The notes: a model not told the origin generated them from the letters alone. DNA of 64,000 nucleotides from Haemonchus contortus (GCA_000469685.2 LS997563.1:22000935-22064934), one strand, 5' to 3'; counted from the stretch's first letter, positions 44,697 through 56,629 are shown. Translations and numbers: made by a program.

Positions 44697-45010
44697 ACAA
44701 GGGAAGGATCCCAAGTCGAAGTGGCCATTTGAATTGGGACCTACACTGCTGGACGTGCTTTTGGATGCTGAGTTCGAATCTGCTTTCCAAATTTGTCGAG
44801 CGTTTCTGTGAGCGGAGTTATGAGGGTGGTTTCAGGGAACTTAACATAAGAAAACTTAAATTACATAGATGCGCCTTTCTTCTCAACGGCGGCTTGGTGT
44901 GGTGATAAGTGTGACGCTTCATGTGCGGGAGACTAAGGTTCGCCTTTTGTGGAGGACGGAATTTTTGCATTATATAGAGTTTTTTCCTTATGGACGGTGA
45001 TTTTATCACG
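44697..45010 (+). repeat. tRNA-related dispersed repeat (family 2), copy b
   Basis: Begins gggaaggatcccaagtcgaa; contains gctttccaaatttgtcgagc and the tRNA-like part ggtgtggtgataagtgtgac..cttcatgtgcgggaga. Matches the inverted copy at 45830-46152 closely. Confidence 0.78.
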
Positions 45011-45829
45011 TTCTATGAAGTTTTGATGCTTTGCAGATGTTTCTCCTACCTACCTACCTGTTACCGTGTAGGAGATTCTTCCGTGCGCAAAATTTGGAGC
45101 TCCGGGCGAGAACAAGGCATATGAAGAGAAATGATGATGCCAAAGTGGGTGTTGGTGCTAGATTGGGTGCGATGGTGCGATGCAGCTCCAGACCCACCAA
45201 CACCGGCATTGTTGACAATGGATTCGTGGATATCATTCACAGACCAGAAAGCTAATCAGTGCATCTTACCTCCAAAAGAGCAGGTGAAGGGAATGGAACT
45301 ATTCTCGAGGCTTCCACGAGGCTAATACAGCCAACAGAAGCCTCTTTGAACCATCCTTCTAAAAACATGGTTAAACGCACCACCTCATATGTAATAGCTC
45401 AGGATCTCAACTTTTGCGTGTACACACGAAACCCCATTTCCGCTCCCTATCGCTTGTCTACTTTTATGTCTGTGCTGTTAGATTTAGGAAATTCCTCTTT
45501 TATTCATGGTATGGCGCCGTGAATACTACTGGCGCGCTACTTGAATACTCACCCGTGTGATTTTGAGACGCCTACACAATTCTGTTTCATTTCTGATTTG
45601 GGGTTAGCAACTGTGAAGCAACGGGCTGTGAGGGGTTCTTTTTCACCCCTCCCTCCCATTGTGAGAAGTTCTTTGTTACAAGCATTTCGTGTAGAGTATC
45701 ACATTTGATCATTCAAGAAGCAGAAGTTATCCTTCTTTGAATGTAGAGTGAGGAGGCATGCGAGTAAAACTGAAATTACTTTATGTGAATAAATATCAGC
45801 AAAAGCATGAGAAGGTCATAAAACTTGGT
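45011..45829. other. No supported gene
   Basis: Two plus-strand frames (45031-45255, 45259-45522) follow each other but show no conserved motif. A (tacc)n tract lies at 45046-45061. Confidence 0.35.
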
Positions 45830-46152
45830 AGAATCACAATGAGAGCACTTTCTAGTTCTTAAGGGAAAAATTCTATATAATGCGAAAGCTCTGTCCTCCA
45901 CAAAACCCAAACCCTGATCCCACGCACATGAAGCGTCACGCTTACCACCACACCAAGCCGCCGTTGAGAAGAAAGGCGCATCCATGTAATTTAAGTTTTC
46001 TTATGTTAAGCTCCCTAAAACCATCCTCATAACTCTTTTCACAGAAATGCTCGGCAAACTTGGAAAGCAGATTCGAACTCAGCATCCAAAAACACGTCCA
46101 GCAGTGTAGGTCCCATTTCAAATGACCACTTCGACTTGGGATCCTTCCCTGG
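45830..46152 (-). repeat. tRNA-related dispersed repeat (family 2), copy c
   Basis: Inverted relative to copy b. Shared blocks are gtcacgcttaccaccacacc, catgtaatttaagttttctt and cttcgacttgggatccttcc. Confidence 0.78.
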
Positions 46153-46671
46153 TGAGTCGAAGACAGAACCTTACAAAATCACCCGGATGAGTGCTTAAGA
46201 GATCAGTGGCACGTTAGGGCAGAAGAGAAATTATTCAAATTCAGATAAGTTGACGGTAGACAAGTGGTAGTGAGCGAAGAGTAGAGTCGCGAGTGTGCGA
46301 GCAAAATTGAAATGATGAGCGCATACGCATGTGATGATATTTTTGAACATTTTAGCAAACGACAAAGGGTGGATGAGAATGCAGACTTCCGTCACCTTCG
46401 TTTGCTTTTGTTGATAGTTACATGGCCTTAAAAATGTTCAAGAGTGCACACCATCAATATATATGTTGGTAAGTGTTACCCTAACTTGAAGCGCTTGCTC
46501 TTAGATGCTCGATTCCCCCATTTCCATGCACGGAAGAATTCTTGCTCCAAGATTTTGCCAGTAGTTTCTTAACAAAATTAGGCCTATAAATGTCAATGTA
46601 ATACAGAGTACTTCTACAAAAGGCCTGAACCAACGCAAGGCAGGCAAGACACGGCGAAAAGGCAAGACATG
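46153..46671. other. Left of the visible palindrome arm; no gene
   Basis: Because the window ends at 64000, it cannot be seen whether this stretch also has an inverted partner. No coding sequence recognised. Confidence 0.4.
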
Positions 46672-46721
46672 GCTGTGGAAAGCGGTTTCTATCGAAAACT
46701 GACCGCACGACCCTTTCCACT

Positions 46722-47207
46722 CTTGTCAAGCCTTTTGAGCTGAAAATGGCAGTGTGTACATTTTCTTAAGAGATCCCACAGAGAAAGTGATGTACGTAGC
46801 TATGCAATGAGTTAGTAGTGATATTCTACGGTTTAGATAGGAACCGAATAGAAACTGAGCATCAAAAAGGCCGCTGAATGTGGTAAAAACGATATAAAAT
46901 GTTTTTCCGTTTCTGGGGAACACGTCCCGCAAAGTGCAAAAACGACATCCCTTACTGAATCCGATCCATAGTCTCACGCCTATAAATGTCACGCTTACCA
47001 CTGCTACAAATAACCGCTCTCAGCAGTATTGCTTCCATGCCGTAAGTGCTCGTTTGCCCTGAGCGCTCACCTAAGAGGACCTATGTAACTTCGGTCGGAG
47101 AATCGTTTGGCAAATTTGGAAAGCAGAATTGAAAATAGCGCCCGTACGTATTGCAATATAAGTCTCATTTCAAATAGCCATTCCGACTTGAGATCCCTCC
47201 CTTGTAA
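46722..47207 (-). repeat. tRNA-related dispersed repeat (family 2), copy d
   Basis: Inverse copy of 63465-63950 by the palindrome. Contains gtcacgcttaccactgctac, gtttggcaaatttggaaagc and gccattccgacttgagatcc. Confidence 0.78.
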
Positions 47208-47313
47208 GTCTAATAAGCGCTTTTGTTTTTCTATATATGCATGAATGCTTAAAGCTTCCATGAGCAGGATTAACAATGAGGAGGGTGATATTCCTTTTTA
47301 GGCTATTTTTTGC

Positions 47314-47511
47314 TTGTTTCAGTGTTTGATAGTGATGACTCCTGATTTGGATGCAATGGTTCTGATAGAATGTGTCGGTGAGACCACTCCAACACTCAGT
47401 GTGCTACGTAAGGAGGCGGATCTTGTCGAGGACATACAGAACGAATCGAAATCGTTCCGGTGTGCTCTTGCTTCTTTTTTCTCTTTGATCGGTTCCACTA
47501 TATCTTATTAG
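47314..47511 (+). CDS. Possible exon or small gene, unknown (left arm)
   Basis: A 65-codon frame with convincing composition (MVLIECVGETTPTLSVLRKE, ADLVEDIQNESKSFRCALAS), preceded by an acceptor-like cttgtttcag at 47307-47316. It is identical to its partner at 63161-63358. The family is not recognised. If the acceptor is used, the coding part starts at about 47317 and further exons lie upstream, where I find none. Confidence 0.3.
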   Translation: MFQCLIVMTPDLDAMVLIECVGETTPTLSVLRKEADLVEDIQNESKSFRCALASFFSLIGSTISY

Positions 47512-47611
47512 ATATAGATTATATCCATTCAGTTAGGTTTTTCTGTTGAAGTAGAGAGGGGAGATTTTCATATTTTAGACCTATAGTTGCTCCTCACTTC
47601 TCGATAGTTTC

Positions 47612-48105
47612 TTGCTAGTATTTTCTCGGACTTCTTCATTTTACCGTTGGATCGGCAAAACAAACATGGTTTACGAAAGCAAAATTTCGATTTTTCGACA
47701 TTATTCTACATTGCGCTTGGTTATGTCAAAGTTTCATCGAGTCCTTCGATATGCCACTTGCGGTTGTTCGATACACACGACACTGTCTTTGATGTTTGAA
47801 TCACCAAATCCTTCACGAGGGTGGAAACGACGCCATGTTTTTTGCTGCGCGTCCGTTGGAGGTTAAATCAAACGGGATATCCTGAATACTCTCCGTCTGT
47901 CTTCCATTCTTTTCGATCTTGTCGTGGTTAACGTGTCATCCATTGCCTAGAACTGGCCATTAATTAGGGCGACGCATTCTATGAATTCAGTGTTTAGCGG
48001 CGGTGCAATAATGAAAACCTGCCACTAAATCAGTTTTCTGAGGGAAAATGTATGTTTAGATTCTGGCTGTAACGCTAGATGGCAACATTTTGATGGGAAA
48101 TACGA
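47612..48105. other. No supported gene (left arm)
   Basis: Holds an 84-codon frame (47612-47866) kept in both arms; this alone is not evidence of coding because the arms are nearly identical throughout. Confidence 0.35.
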
Positions 48106-48333
48106 TTAGTCCATTGTAAGCGCATTTTCAAGTGCGAAGCAAGTCGAAGCGTAGTCGAAGATAGCATGCTTAATAAGTCCTTGAAAAATCTCTAGCTCTT
48201 GGTTTCCTTGTTCAAAATTTTGTTCGAGCCAATCAAAACCAGGTGTGGTAGCTGGAAATTTGCGCTGTTCGTTTTGCTGCAGTTGGCTGAACCGTCGTCG
48301 AGAAATAGGTGGGTGCGCAGGTTTAGGTAGCAT
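48106..48333 (-). CDS. Small hydrophilic ORF, 75 aa, unknown (left arm)
   Basis: A complete ATG-to-stop frame with protein-like composition: MLPKPAHPPISRRRFSQLQQ, then TPGFDWLEQNFEQGNQELEI and an aliphatic helix-like end. Partner at 62339-62566 is identical in translation, even though flanking DNA 100-200 bp away has diverged. No signal peptide or known domain. It could be a small gene or a single exon. Confidence 0.35.
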   Translation of the reverse strand: MLPKPAHPPISRRRFSQLQQNEQRKFPATTPGFDWLEQNFEQGNQELEIFQGLIKHAIFDYASTCFALENALTMD

Positions 48334-50492
48334 GAACTCTGTACCTTACCGTGTTTTTTTGACGTTGAGTCTTTCGGTCAGTAAAAAAGCTTCGAAGTGA
48401 AATGCGAATTTGAAGTGTGATTGGTTGCAGACAGCAATGGTTGAACATCGCATTTGACGACTTCGTAGCGTGCGTGACCGCATTTTTGTAAGCAACCTTT
48501 TACAAGAACCTCTTGGAGAAAACCCTAAGTGAATTGTTGGATACTTGTTGTAAATAATAATAAACGAATACTGTGAGCATCACTAGCTCATATCATCTAA
48601 GCATGTGCATATTTTAAGATACTTTCGTATTTGATTCTTGTTTTCAAACGGGAAATGTACCTGTTATCTTGGCTTACTTTGATGCATTGACACTTAAACT
48701 ACAGTAGTTCCCTACGCCTGCAGAGGAACTCTAGCGGTAATCGTTGATACAGAACCATTGAATTCGATGCAGTACATACGATATAAAATTGCAAATGTGG
48801 TTCGCGTTCTGAATAATGACTGTGAACCTCTATGATCTTTACGAATGTGTCGAGAAAAGCTTACATTGAAAATAGATTGGCAAAATTGAAAGTTTTAGAA
48901 AAAGTAGCATCTGTGTCTACGCAGGACTTCTCAATATTTATAATTGCCATTAGCGAGTTTCTGGAAAAGAAACCGTGGGGCTGTCTTAGCTCATTGGTAA
49001 TGCAAATGCCTTTCAATGATGTACAGTGAGACCCGTTCTCCGCTAGGTAATGATGGAAGCAGACGCTTGCGTGATAAAGCTGTTCTGCAACTTATTACCT
49101 CTACAGATTTGCGCCCGAAAAGCGCCAAAATCGGCGTATTAAGAGGAGTGTAGGGCTTACAAAATGAAATAAATTCATTGGTTGGACAAGAATGTGAAGA
49201 CAGAAGTTGCACGAAAGGGGTATTTGAGCTAGCATCGTACCATTGCGCACAGCTGGCTGCAGTGAGCTGCCTGCGTGCGAGGTTAGGGTCCCGGTGCGAA
49301 TTTTGCAAGCTCTACAGCCTTCACAACGCTTGAGATCCGTTCGCTTTAGGTGTGTGCGTCCGCTGAGCCGGTTCTGAGACCCATATCACGCCCAACAGTT
49401 ACCGTTGGAGTTACAGTTCGATAAAAGGAGGTTTCTCCAGAACCATTTCCGACAAGACTTTTTTTAATTTCCCTCACTGCAGGCACTCGTTAACCTTTTT
49501 CATTCCCGATCGCCGGAGTATTACTTTATCCTAAACAGCAAGGTCACCTAAAAGCTCCCATTCTTAAGTCAATGTATAATCTGTATTACTGTAATGATTG
49601 TTATAACTATATCAAGCAATGTGCGATTCAACCTTAATTGATAATGATAATGACTACATGATAATGACCAGGCTCCATGCGGTAAGGTGAATGCCGAGGA
49701 GGAAGCTTATCACTTGAAATGTTATTATATGTTTGTGTTTGAATGAAATTTTTCTTTATATATTCTCATCCTTATAGAAAATTTACTTAGGCGTCCTGAA
49801 TGAAGTAACATCTTAAAGGTGGTTTCATGTAGAAGAACGGGGGAATTCGTGAATGGGAGAAGACGAAGGGAAGCCACTATCTATCTATAAGCGGAGTCTC
49901 TAAACATAAAGCATTGTGTCTGTTTGTGATCGGTTTATGGGGCCTCCCTGAAGTCACGTAGGTACGATGAAGAGTGTGAATGTCACGTGGGCGCGGTGAG
50001 GAAGCAGTTATGAAATGAGGAGCCTACCGATGCTATTAATTTCCTCTCCTATCAAATCATAGATAAGCGATAGTGTATTTGAAGAAGATTATTCAATTAC
50101 TCGCAATCATTCGCTCATGCGGGGAAACTTTCATACAAAAAATTCGCTTGAGCTCAGTCCCCGATTCAGCATCAGATCAGAGGCCTTTGGCGTTATATAT
50201 AGTACCAAAAGTTTGAATCATGGCTTCATTCAAGCTTTGATTTCTTGATCATTATATTGTGCTTTTGTTGCCGCCACGCGATCTTAAGCAAAACAGATCT
50301 AGCAGTGAGGGAGCAGAAGGAATACAAAACGAATTTTCATGATGGCCGTGTTTACAGATTGTATTCGACTTTGTTCAGGTCTAGTAGAATGACTGGGGCA
50401 AATAGTACCAAAAGACAGTTCATATTTTTGGAGAATAGTCTATATGATAGCGCAAAGCTAAGTATTATCAAGCATTTATTGATGAAAAATTT
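48334..50492. other. Unassigned left-arm sequence
   Basis: Contains a tRNA-like remnant near 48973-49050 (ttagctcattggtaatgcaa then gagacccgttctccgc), overlapped on the minus strand by a 105-codon frame (48991-49308) whose end is this remnant in translation. A Helitron-like 5' block (atctatctataagcggagtc, then gtgtctgtttg) lies near 49880. No gene is supported. Confidence 0.35.
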
Positions 50493-53400
50493 TCATTCAT
50501 CGCATAACCGACATCCTCGAGGACAGTAAGTCTTTCTTTGCTCTTGCGTGATACCCTCACGATAGCAGAATCCGTTCGCAATGTGTTGTGGGCATCTAGA
50601 AATCATAGGAATCATCTTTCAGTGAATCTTATTACAAAGCCCTTTCTTACTCTGGACGATCCTCGCACTTCTCTTGCTCTTCGACTGCATGGGTGGTAGT
50701 TGCAATAGTGGTGGGCGTAGGCCATGTGGTGCTACGGGTCGTTGGCCTTACTGTAGTTGGTCGAGGCTCGTACTTCGAAACTAAAGCAGTTCAATGAGGC
50801 TGCAAAAAACTCAGGCACATTTCTCTCTCTTTCTATCTCTCATTACCATGTCTGTATCGTAAAACCGTTTGTGATATATAAGCCCTATTCCATGTTATTA
50901 TTGGAACCCGATTAGAATAAGAACGGAGTTTGGTTCCTGCGTCGCGAGGAGAACAGAACCTGAACAAGGAATTAAAAAGCAGTTGTTGGAATAAGACAAG
51001 TCAAAAGTGCACATGCAGCCAAACAACACCTATAGCCAGTAAGCTGCTGATTCCTGTTTGTCTTGATTTCTACACCAGCATTTGGACAGCCTTCGAGGGC
51101 ATGTTCATCGGAAAAGCTTACAAGCTCTATTTCAATTTCGGTATTTTCAGGAGACTGAAAAGTAAATGGTCATAGTATCTGAAAACAATATAAGTTCCGA
51201 ATATCGTTGGTTGTTGTCTAGTACATCTAATTTCCTTTTAAAGATTCACTACACTCGATTGACAACGATTTCGCAGCGTACTTGAATCCAATAGTAGCAC
51301 ATCGCGTAATTTTCGTGAGATTTGGCATAGTCCCCTAGGAAATCTGTGAAATTTTGCCACTCCGTCGAAGCATCAAATGTTTGCCCGCATCCTTCTACTA
51401 AGTGTCCATTTCCGTCGGATGTGAAATTCTTCCCAATGGGCTGGAAATAATAATAACTAAACTTTGTAATCACCCAACAAAGCATTCGCATACCCTCTCA
51501 TCGCATCGAGTTCCAGCGTATCCTCGAGGACAGACGCACTGGGAGCAATGGAGTGGATGAGGGTAGCCACCATTTTGACATTCCACCTTCTCCATCCCCC
51601 TCTTGTCACACAACTCTGAAAGCAATAGCAGTGAACTGATTTCAATGATGGACAGAGGAGATGTGGTAGCGGAAGAGACTTTATCTCCCACGCATGGTCC
51701 TTGTTATGAATGCCCGATCGACACTCACCCGGACTAACCTAGCTTTTCATCTTTCTCAGACCACTCAATCGCTACCAGGTTCGTCTGGGAGGATAAAAAT
51801 ACGGATTTGTAGATCGGCCGGTTGCCGTAATTCATTGTATAGGTCACACGTATTAACTGCCACTACGACTCTGAATGGAAGTCGAATGCGTGGTCCTGTC
51901 CCAGAAATGGATAGGTAAATGCCAAAGAAATTACTAGCATACTTTCCGATGGAAGCATAAAGTGCCCCTTCATTGTGGCTCATATGTGGTAGCCCAGCGT
52001 AGCAACTTTCCCTCGAACTGATCAATTCCGCCAACTCACTATCGCATCCGTAGAGTTTGTTGAGCATTAAAGCGTCGATGAATGAAACGAATGGCGACCC
52101 AAGAGTTTCTCGATAGTCCTTGTCGTACGGTGTCAGCGTTGGAAGCTCAGGGTTGATCGCAGCGCTGCGATTAGATATTTAGGAACAAACATGATACTCA
52201 ATACAATGGTTAATGTTGTGGATTTAGCGATTTTGAAAATTATGATGCATATGATCAGGCATAGAAATTCAACTCAGCAAAATAGAATAAACAGAGAAGA
52301 ATCCTTGTTAAAGTTATATGGACTAACTCTGACGCACGGTAGTGCATGATGCTACCGTAGTCGTAGTCCAGACCGAAGTTATCGTTCATGTCTGACGACT
52401 TCCACTCGAATTGGCTTACCCAGTACTTCTAAAAGCAAATGCAATTATGGACAACTTTGCTAACTCATCCCCCTTTCCTTGACCATACCTGAATATTTTC
52501 TACGTTCACTATAATGTGGTCATTGCGATCATGCCTGGACATAGTATGGTAAAATCCGAGAGTATGGCCAATCTCGTGAGCTGCGATAGACTTCGTCTCA
52601 CATGCGTCCGCTAGAGATATTTGTTGCAGGCCTCCTGCTTTCCCAAGGCTCGACCAACATCCGCCCTTTGCTTGCACTATCAAAAGATCTTGGCCTTGAA
52701 CTGGAAACAATCAGTGTTCGAGGCCATATCTGGCAAATAGTACATTGATAGAAAAATAAGCGGTGAAAAATGATATAATTGACACCATTGTTCTTGAAAA
52801 AAACTAAAAACTAAAACATATTTCCAGTTGACTCGTTATCACGGCGTCTCGTTATGTGGAAACGTCGTTTCCAATAGTTCAGTTGGACTAAAATATGAAG
52901 AACTTTCCAAAAAGGTTACCGTATCGCTTCAGTGTCTCTACGTCGCTTATGCCCTCGAAGTGATTTTGACGTTGGAATCGAATACATGTGTCCTTCGTCC
53001 ACATCTTTGCTCCTCTCAAAAAGGCTTCCTTGGCATCTTCACCTACAGTACAACCTTCACTTCCAATCACCTTCTAGCAATAGCAGAAAATTTTTCCCAC
53101 TTAAGGTTGTGTTGAAGATGTAATCCACGGTGAAATCTTTCCAAAGCTTCACGCCATCTCTATCTCTGATCGCCTGACGTTTAGTGCGGTTGGTACCTTC
53201 TAGTTCCTCTTCAAGTTCTTCGATGATGATTTCACCTTGCACCCTTGAACAGACATTTTTTTTACTGAAAGCTTTTTTCATCACTAGAACATACTCGTTG
53301 AGATAGATGTCACCCTGGAAGAGCTTTTTGTCGATTTTGGCTTTTTTGTTGATTTCGTCAATGTAATCTCCTTCTGGGTTGAAGTGATCATGCTTTATTT

Positions 53401-54017
53401 TTGGCAGTTGCTGGAAAAGATTGTCGAATAATTGCTTCTCAGATGAGTGTGCAATGTGCAGCCTACCTCTATGTTCATGGTAATAGGAAAGTATATTTTG
53501 AAAAACAGCATACTTGCTCACAAAATGAAACAAAGAGGATTCTAAGAAAGGTGTCTGCACTGAAATGAAATTCAGCCTTATACTTACCCGTTTCACTTCT
53601 TAAATTTCAACTAGCTTAAGAACACTTCCCACAAACGCTTCCAAAAAATTGCTACATCCCCACGTGCACTACGAGGTCTTGGTCAGTGTGACTTGTGAAT
53701 GAAACGCCAAATAGACTGAGCAATAGGTACCTCAAGTTCTTGAAGTGTTTCCTTTTCTTTCGGTGTGAGCTGGAACGTTTGGCGAGTTTCATTTCCTATG
53801 TTTCTGATCCTGTCAATAATCGCCACTTCTGCATTGTCAATGAACTATAATAACAGAGACATTTCAAACTTCAAAACGATCAAAGAGGCATGAAAATTAT
53901 TATTAAGTAAATAGGTAATAAGAGACTTAGAAGTATTACCTGCTCGTTGTTGATTGTGGTGATGCTGTTAACAGTGACAGATAGAACGGAGAGCAAGATG
54001 AGTGTAATTAACCTCAT
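50493..54017 (-). CDS. Secreted astacin metalloprotease, NAS subgroup IV type (left arm copy)
   Basis: Mirror of the gene at 56630-60151, with the same 14-exon layout on the minus strand. It starts at the ATG whose complement is 54015-54017 and ends at the stop complemented by 50493-50495. The zinc site HEIGHTLGFYH, the SIMHY Met-turn and all splice sites I checked are kept. In the propeptide-upstream region one His replaces Leu, and in the linker before the CUB part one Thr replaces Ala (near 51424); both are outside catalytic residues. A family 1 SINE lies in the intron before the EGF exon. The two copies point outward from the palindrome centre, with starts 2.6 kb apart. See the right copy for domain detail. 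Confidence 0.88.
51717..51925 (+). mobile_element. tRNA-derived SINE (family 1) in astacin intron, left arm
   Basis: Homologous to 27980-28190: ctcgtctgggaggata, ggatttgtagatcggccggt and ataggtcacacgtattaa correspond to the SINE body. The tRNA head is absent or too diverged. Antisense to the gene. Present at the same place in the right arm. Confidence 0.65.
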
Positions 54018-54438
54018 CCTGAAATACATTTCCCGAAAAACCTGAAGTCTTATACTACAAAGAGTAGTATAAACAGGGTCATGGTCCATATCGTGTGGGC
54101 AAATTCGCTTACTTACCAACATTATTTAATAAAAGATTTCAAAATTAGCTGACTCTTTGTAGAGTCTTATCTCCTTTGTCGAAAAGAGCACCAATTTCAA
54201 CCACAGGAGTATCCTATGTGCTTGATCTATCTACAAAGCTCAATTTGGGCGCTATTTACCAACTTAACCAAGTACTTTCAAGCGGTGAGAGTGCGGTGCG
54301 GGTGAAGAGCCTTTTCATGAGTGCGATTCTCGCCTTGGATACAACTACTTGAGTGAAAAGATTTGCCGTTACTCTGACTTTTTCCACTGCTTAATTCGTT
54401 CCTCATCTTACATGTCACCTTTCGGAAGATTTCTACAG

Positions 54439-54818
54439 ATCAGGCTGTACAAACAGACCAGGAATTGTATATGGTTATGGTACATTTCATGTACTATTGA
54501 AAAGCTCGTCAGGTCATATTCTTGGCGTCCAGGTGTTGTCAGAACAGACCATTCTACCTGAGCCCATGGTAAGAGCCGCTATCGGTCAGATAATTTCAAA
54601 TACTCGACTTTTCCCACTAGTGACAGGTGATGGTTCCAAGCGGGCGGAACATTGTGCCGCGAAAAAATCAGGATTCGATGAGCAGGAGATACACATTGAT
54701 GATTCAAAGAATTTGGTTCTTTGTTGTTTTCTCGAAGAGTGAGAGCTTGTACAACGATTCCAAATCTATCCTCAAAGAACTCAATTCATATGAAGCCCTT
54801 TTCATGAAGTCTAGCTAA
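54439..54818 (+). CDS. Possible two-exon small gene, unknown (left arm copy)
   Basis: Exon A runs from an acceptor (ttctacag|) to 54568, reading SGCTNRPGIVYGYGTFHVLL then SSSGHILGVQVLSEQTILPE, and ends at the donor atg|gtaagag. A 58-nt intron ends tgacag|. Exon B (54627-54818) keeps the frame: VMVPSGRNIVPRKNQDSMSR, then WFFVVFSKSESLYNDSKSIL, to TAA. Intron size, splice signals and frame all fit a nematode gene. The 5' exons and the family are unknown. It points toward the palindrome centre, divergent from astacin. Confidence 0.45.
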
Positions 54819-55173
54819 GGAATGATATCAAATAATAGCTACTGAAATTGGTAAGGAAATTATATGAAATAATAGCTGCTGAAGCTGTGCATTGTAAAAA
54901 TGCTAATGTGCAGAAGGGAGGCAACAGCTTCACTTTTATACACAGGTTCATTTTATCATGTACGTATAGTATTTGATTTCCTAGGGCTGAAGAAACATTA
55001 GTCCTCCACGTTCATACCAAAGCAAACTCTTCCGAGCGATCCACCTTCAAAATCCTCTTCTTATCTTACAAGGGATCGATACTTGGTCGCACGGCCCATT
55101 CAAGGTGAAATGCATGCGCCCTAGGTGTTTTGAAACGCTGATCTCAAGCCTGCGTACCATCTCTGCGAAACCT

Positions 55174-55473
55174 GTAGAGTCTTCCTCACCTTCTCTGTGA
55201 GGAAGACTGTATGTAGTCAATGTGAAGCGCAAGAATGTTTTGCAAGTGTTCAGGGCATATTTTGTGAGAAAGCAAAACAAGAACATATGTATGTACATCA
55301 ATGGTTTGATCTTTCATGCCATACCTAGCCCGAGTAGCCTGACGATCTGTGCAAAGGTGGAATTGGACTCGTCCAATTCCACCTTTGCACAGATCGTCAG
55401 GCTACTCGGTCCTTCAAGCACTGGTATAACACTCGGAAAAAGAGAAAACTGTTCCGTTACTCCGTAGCCAGAA
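55174..55473. other. Palindrome spacer with two small hairpins
   Basis: The 300 bp between the arms is unique, except for two inverted repeats. One is a 12 bp stem (agtcttcctcac at 55178, gtgaggaagact at 55197). The other is an almost perfect 78 bp palindrome (55331-55408) with 38 bp arms (gcctgacgatctgtgcaaag and its inverse) and no loop to speak of. The large one is off the geometric centre of the giant palindrome by about 46 bp. Confidence 0.9.
55331..55408. repeat. Perfect short palindrome in spacer
   Basis: Arms pair over about 38 bp around the four-base centre ctcg at 55368-55371. Such a sequence can extrude as a cruciform and may relate to how the large inverted duplication arose. Confidence 0.9.
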
Positions 55474-55828
55474 AGGTTTCGCAGAGATGGTACGCAGGCT
55501 TGAGATCAGCGTTTCAAAACACCTAGGGCGCATGCATTTCACCTTGAATGGGCCGTGCGACCAAGTATCGATCCCTTGTAAGATAAGAAGAGGATTTTGA
55601 AGGTGGATCGCTCGGAAGAGTTTGCTTTGGTATGAACGTGGAGGACTAATGTTTCTTCAGCCCTAGGAAATCAAATACTATACGTACATGATAAAATGAA
55701 CCTGTGTATAAAAGTGAAGCTGTTGCCTCCCTTCTGCACATTAGCATTTTTACAATGCACAGCTTCAGCAGCTATTATTTCATATAATTTCCTTACCAAT
55801 TTCAGTAGCTATTATTTGATATCATTCC

Positions 55829-56208
55829 TTAGCTAGACTTCATGAAAAGGGCTTCATATGAATTGAGTTCTTTGAGGATAGATTTGGAATCGTTGTACAA
55901 GCTCTCACTCTTCGAGAAAACAACAAAGAACCAAATTCTTTGAATCATCAATGTGTATCTCCTGCTCATCGAATCCTGATTTTTTCGCGGCACAATGTTC
56001 CGCCCGCTTGGAACCATCACCTGTCACTAGTGGGAAAAGTCGAGTATTTGAAATTATCTGACCGATAGCGGCTCTTACCATGGGCTCAGGTAGAATGGTC
56101 TGTTCTGACAACACCTGGACGCCAAGAATATGACCTGACGAGCTTTTCAATAGTACATGAAATGTACCATAACCATATACAATTCCTGGTCTGTTTGCAC
56201 AGCCTGAT
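55829..56208 (-). CDS. Possible two-exon small gene, unknown (right arm copy)
   Basis: Exact mirror of 54439-54818, with the same donor, 58-nt intron and stop. One substitution changes the codon just upstream of the first conserved block (Tyr versus Cys in an alternative frame). Function unknown. Confidence 0.45.
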
Positions 56209-56530
56209 CTGTAGAAATCTTCCGAAAGGTGACATGTAAGATGAGGAACGAATTAAGCAGTGGAAAAAGTCAGAGTAACGGCAAATCTTTTCACTCAAGT
56301 AGTTGTATCCAAGGCGAGAATCGCACTCATGAAAAGGCTCTTCACCCGCACCGCACTCTCACCGCTTGAAAGTACTTGGTTAAGTTGGTAAATAGCGCCC
56401 AAATTGAGCTTTGTAGATAGATCAAGCACATAGGATACTCCTGTGGTTGAAATTGGTGCTCTTTTCGACAAAGGAGATAAGACTCTACAAAGAGTCAGCT
56501 AATTTTGAAATCTTTTATTAAATAATGTTG

Positions 56531-56628
56531 GTAAGTAAGCGAATTTGCCCACACGATATGGACCATGACCCTGTTTATACTACTCTTTGTAGTATAAGAC
56601 TTCAGGTTTTTCGGGAAATGTATTTCAG
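56531..56628 (+). promoter_or_regulatory. 5' UTR intron or trans-splice acceptor of astacin
   Basis: A strong donor (ttg|gtaagtaag at 56531) and a strong acceptor (tatttcag| ending 56628) sit just before the start codon at 56630. Either a short 5' UTR exon is spliced here or a spliced leader is added at 56629. An ATG at 56525 would read out of frame after splicing, so 56630 is the start. The mirror lies at 54019-54116. Confidence 0.55.
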
Positions 56629-56629
56629 G

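Larger units (their letters stand above)
46672..55173 (-). repeat. Giant palindrome, left arm
   Basis: The reverse complement of 55474-64000. Paired coordinates sum to 110647 near the centre, 110643-110644 around the astacin 3' exons and 110672 near the outer end. The arms therefore differ by a few indels as well as substitutions, and are collinear throughout. The arm is at least 8.5 kb and its outer end is not reached within the window. Divergence is uneven: very low over astacin, visibly higher near 48420-48480. Confidence 0.95.

Noticed and set aside
48991..49308. 105-codon minus-strand frame as a gene
   Set aside because: Its end is a tRNA-like remnant in translation, and conservation between arms is not informative because the arms are nearly identical everywhere.
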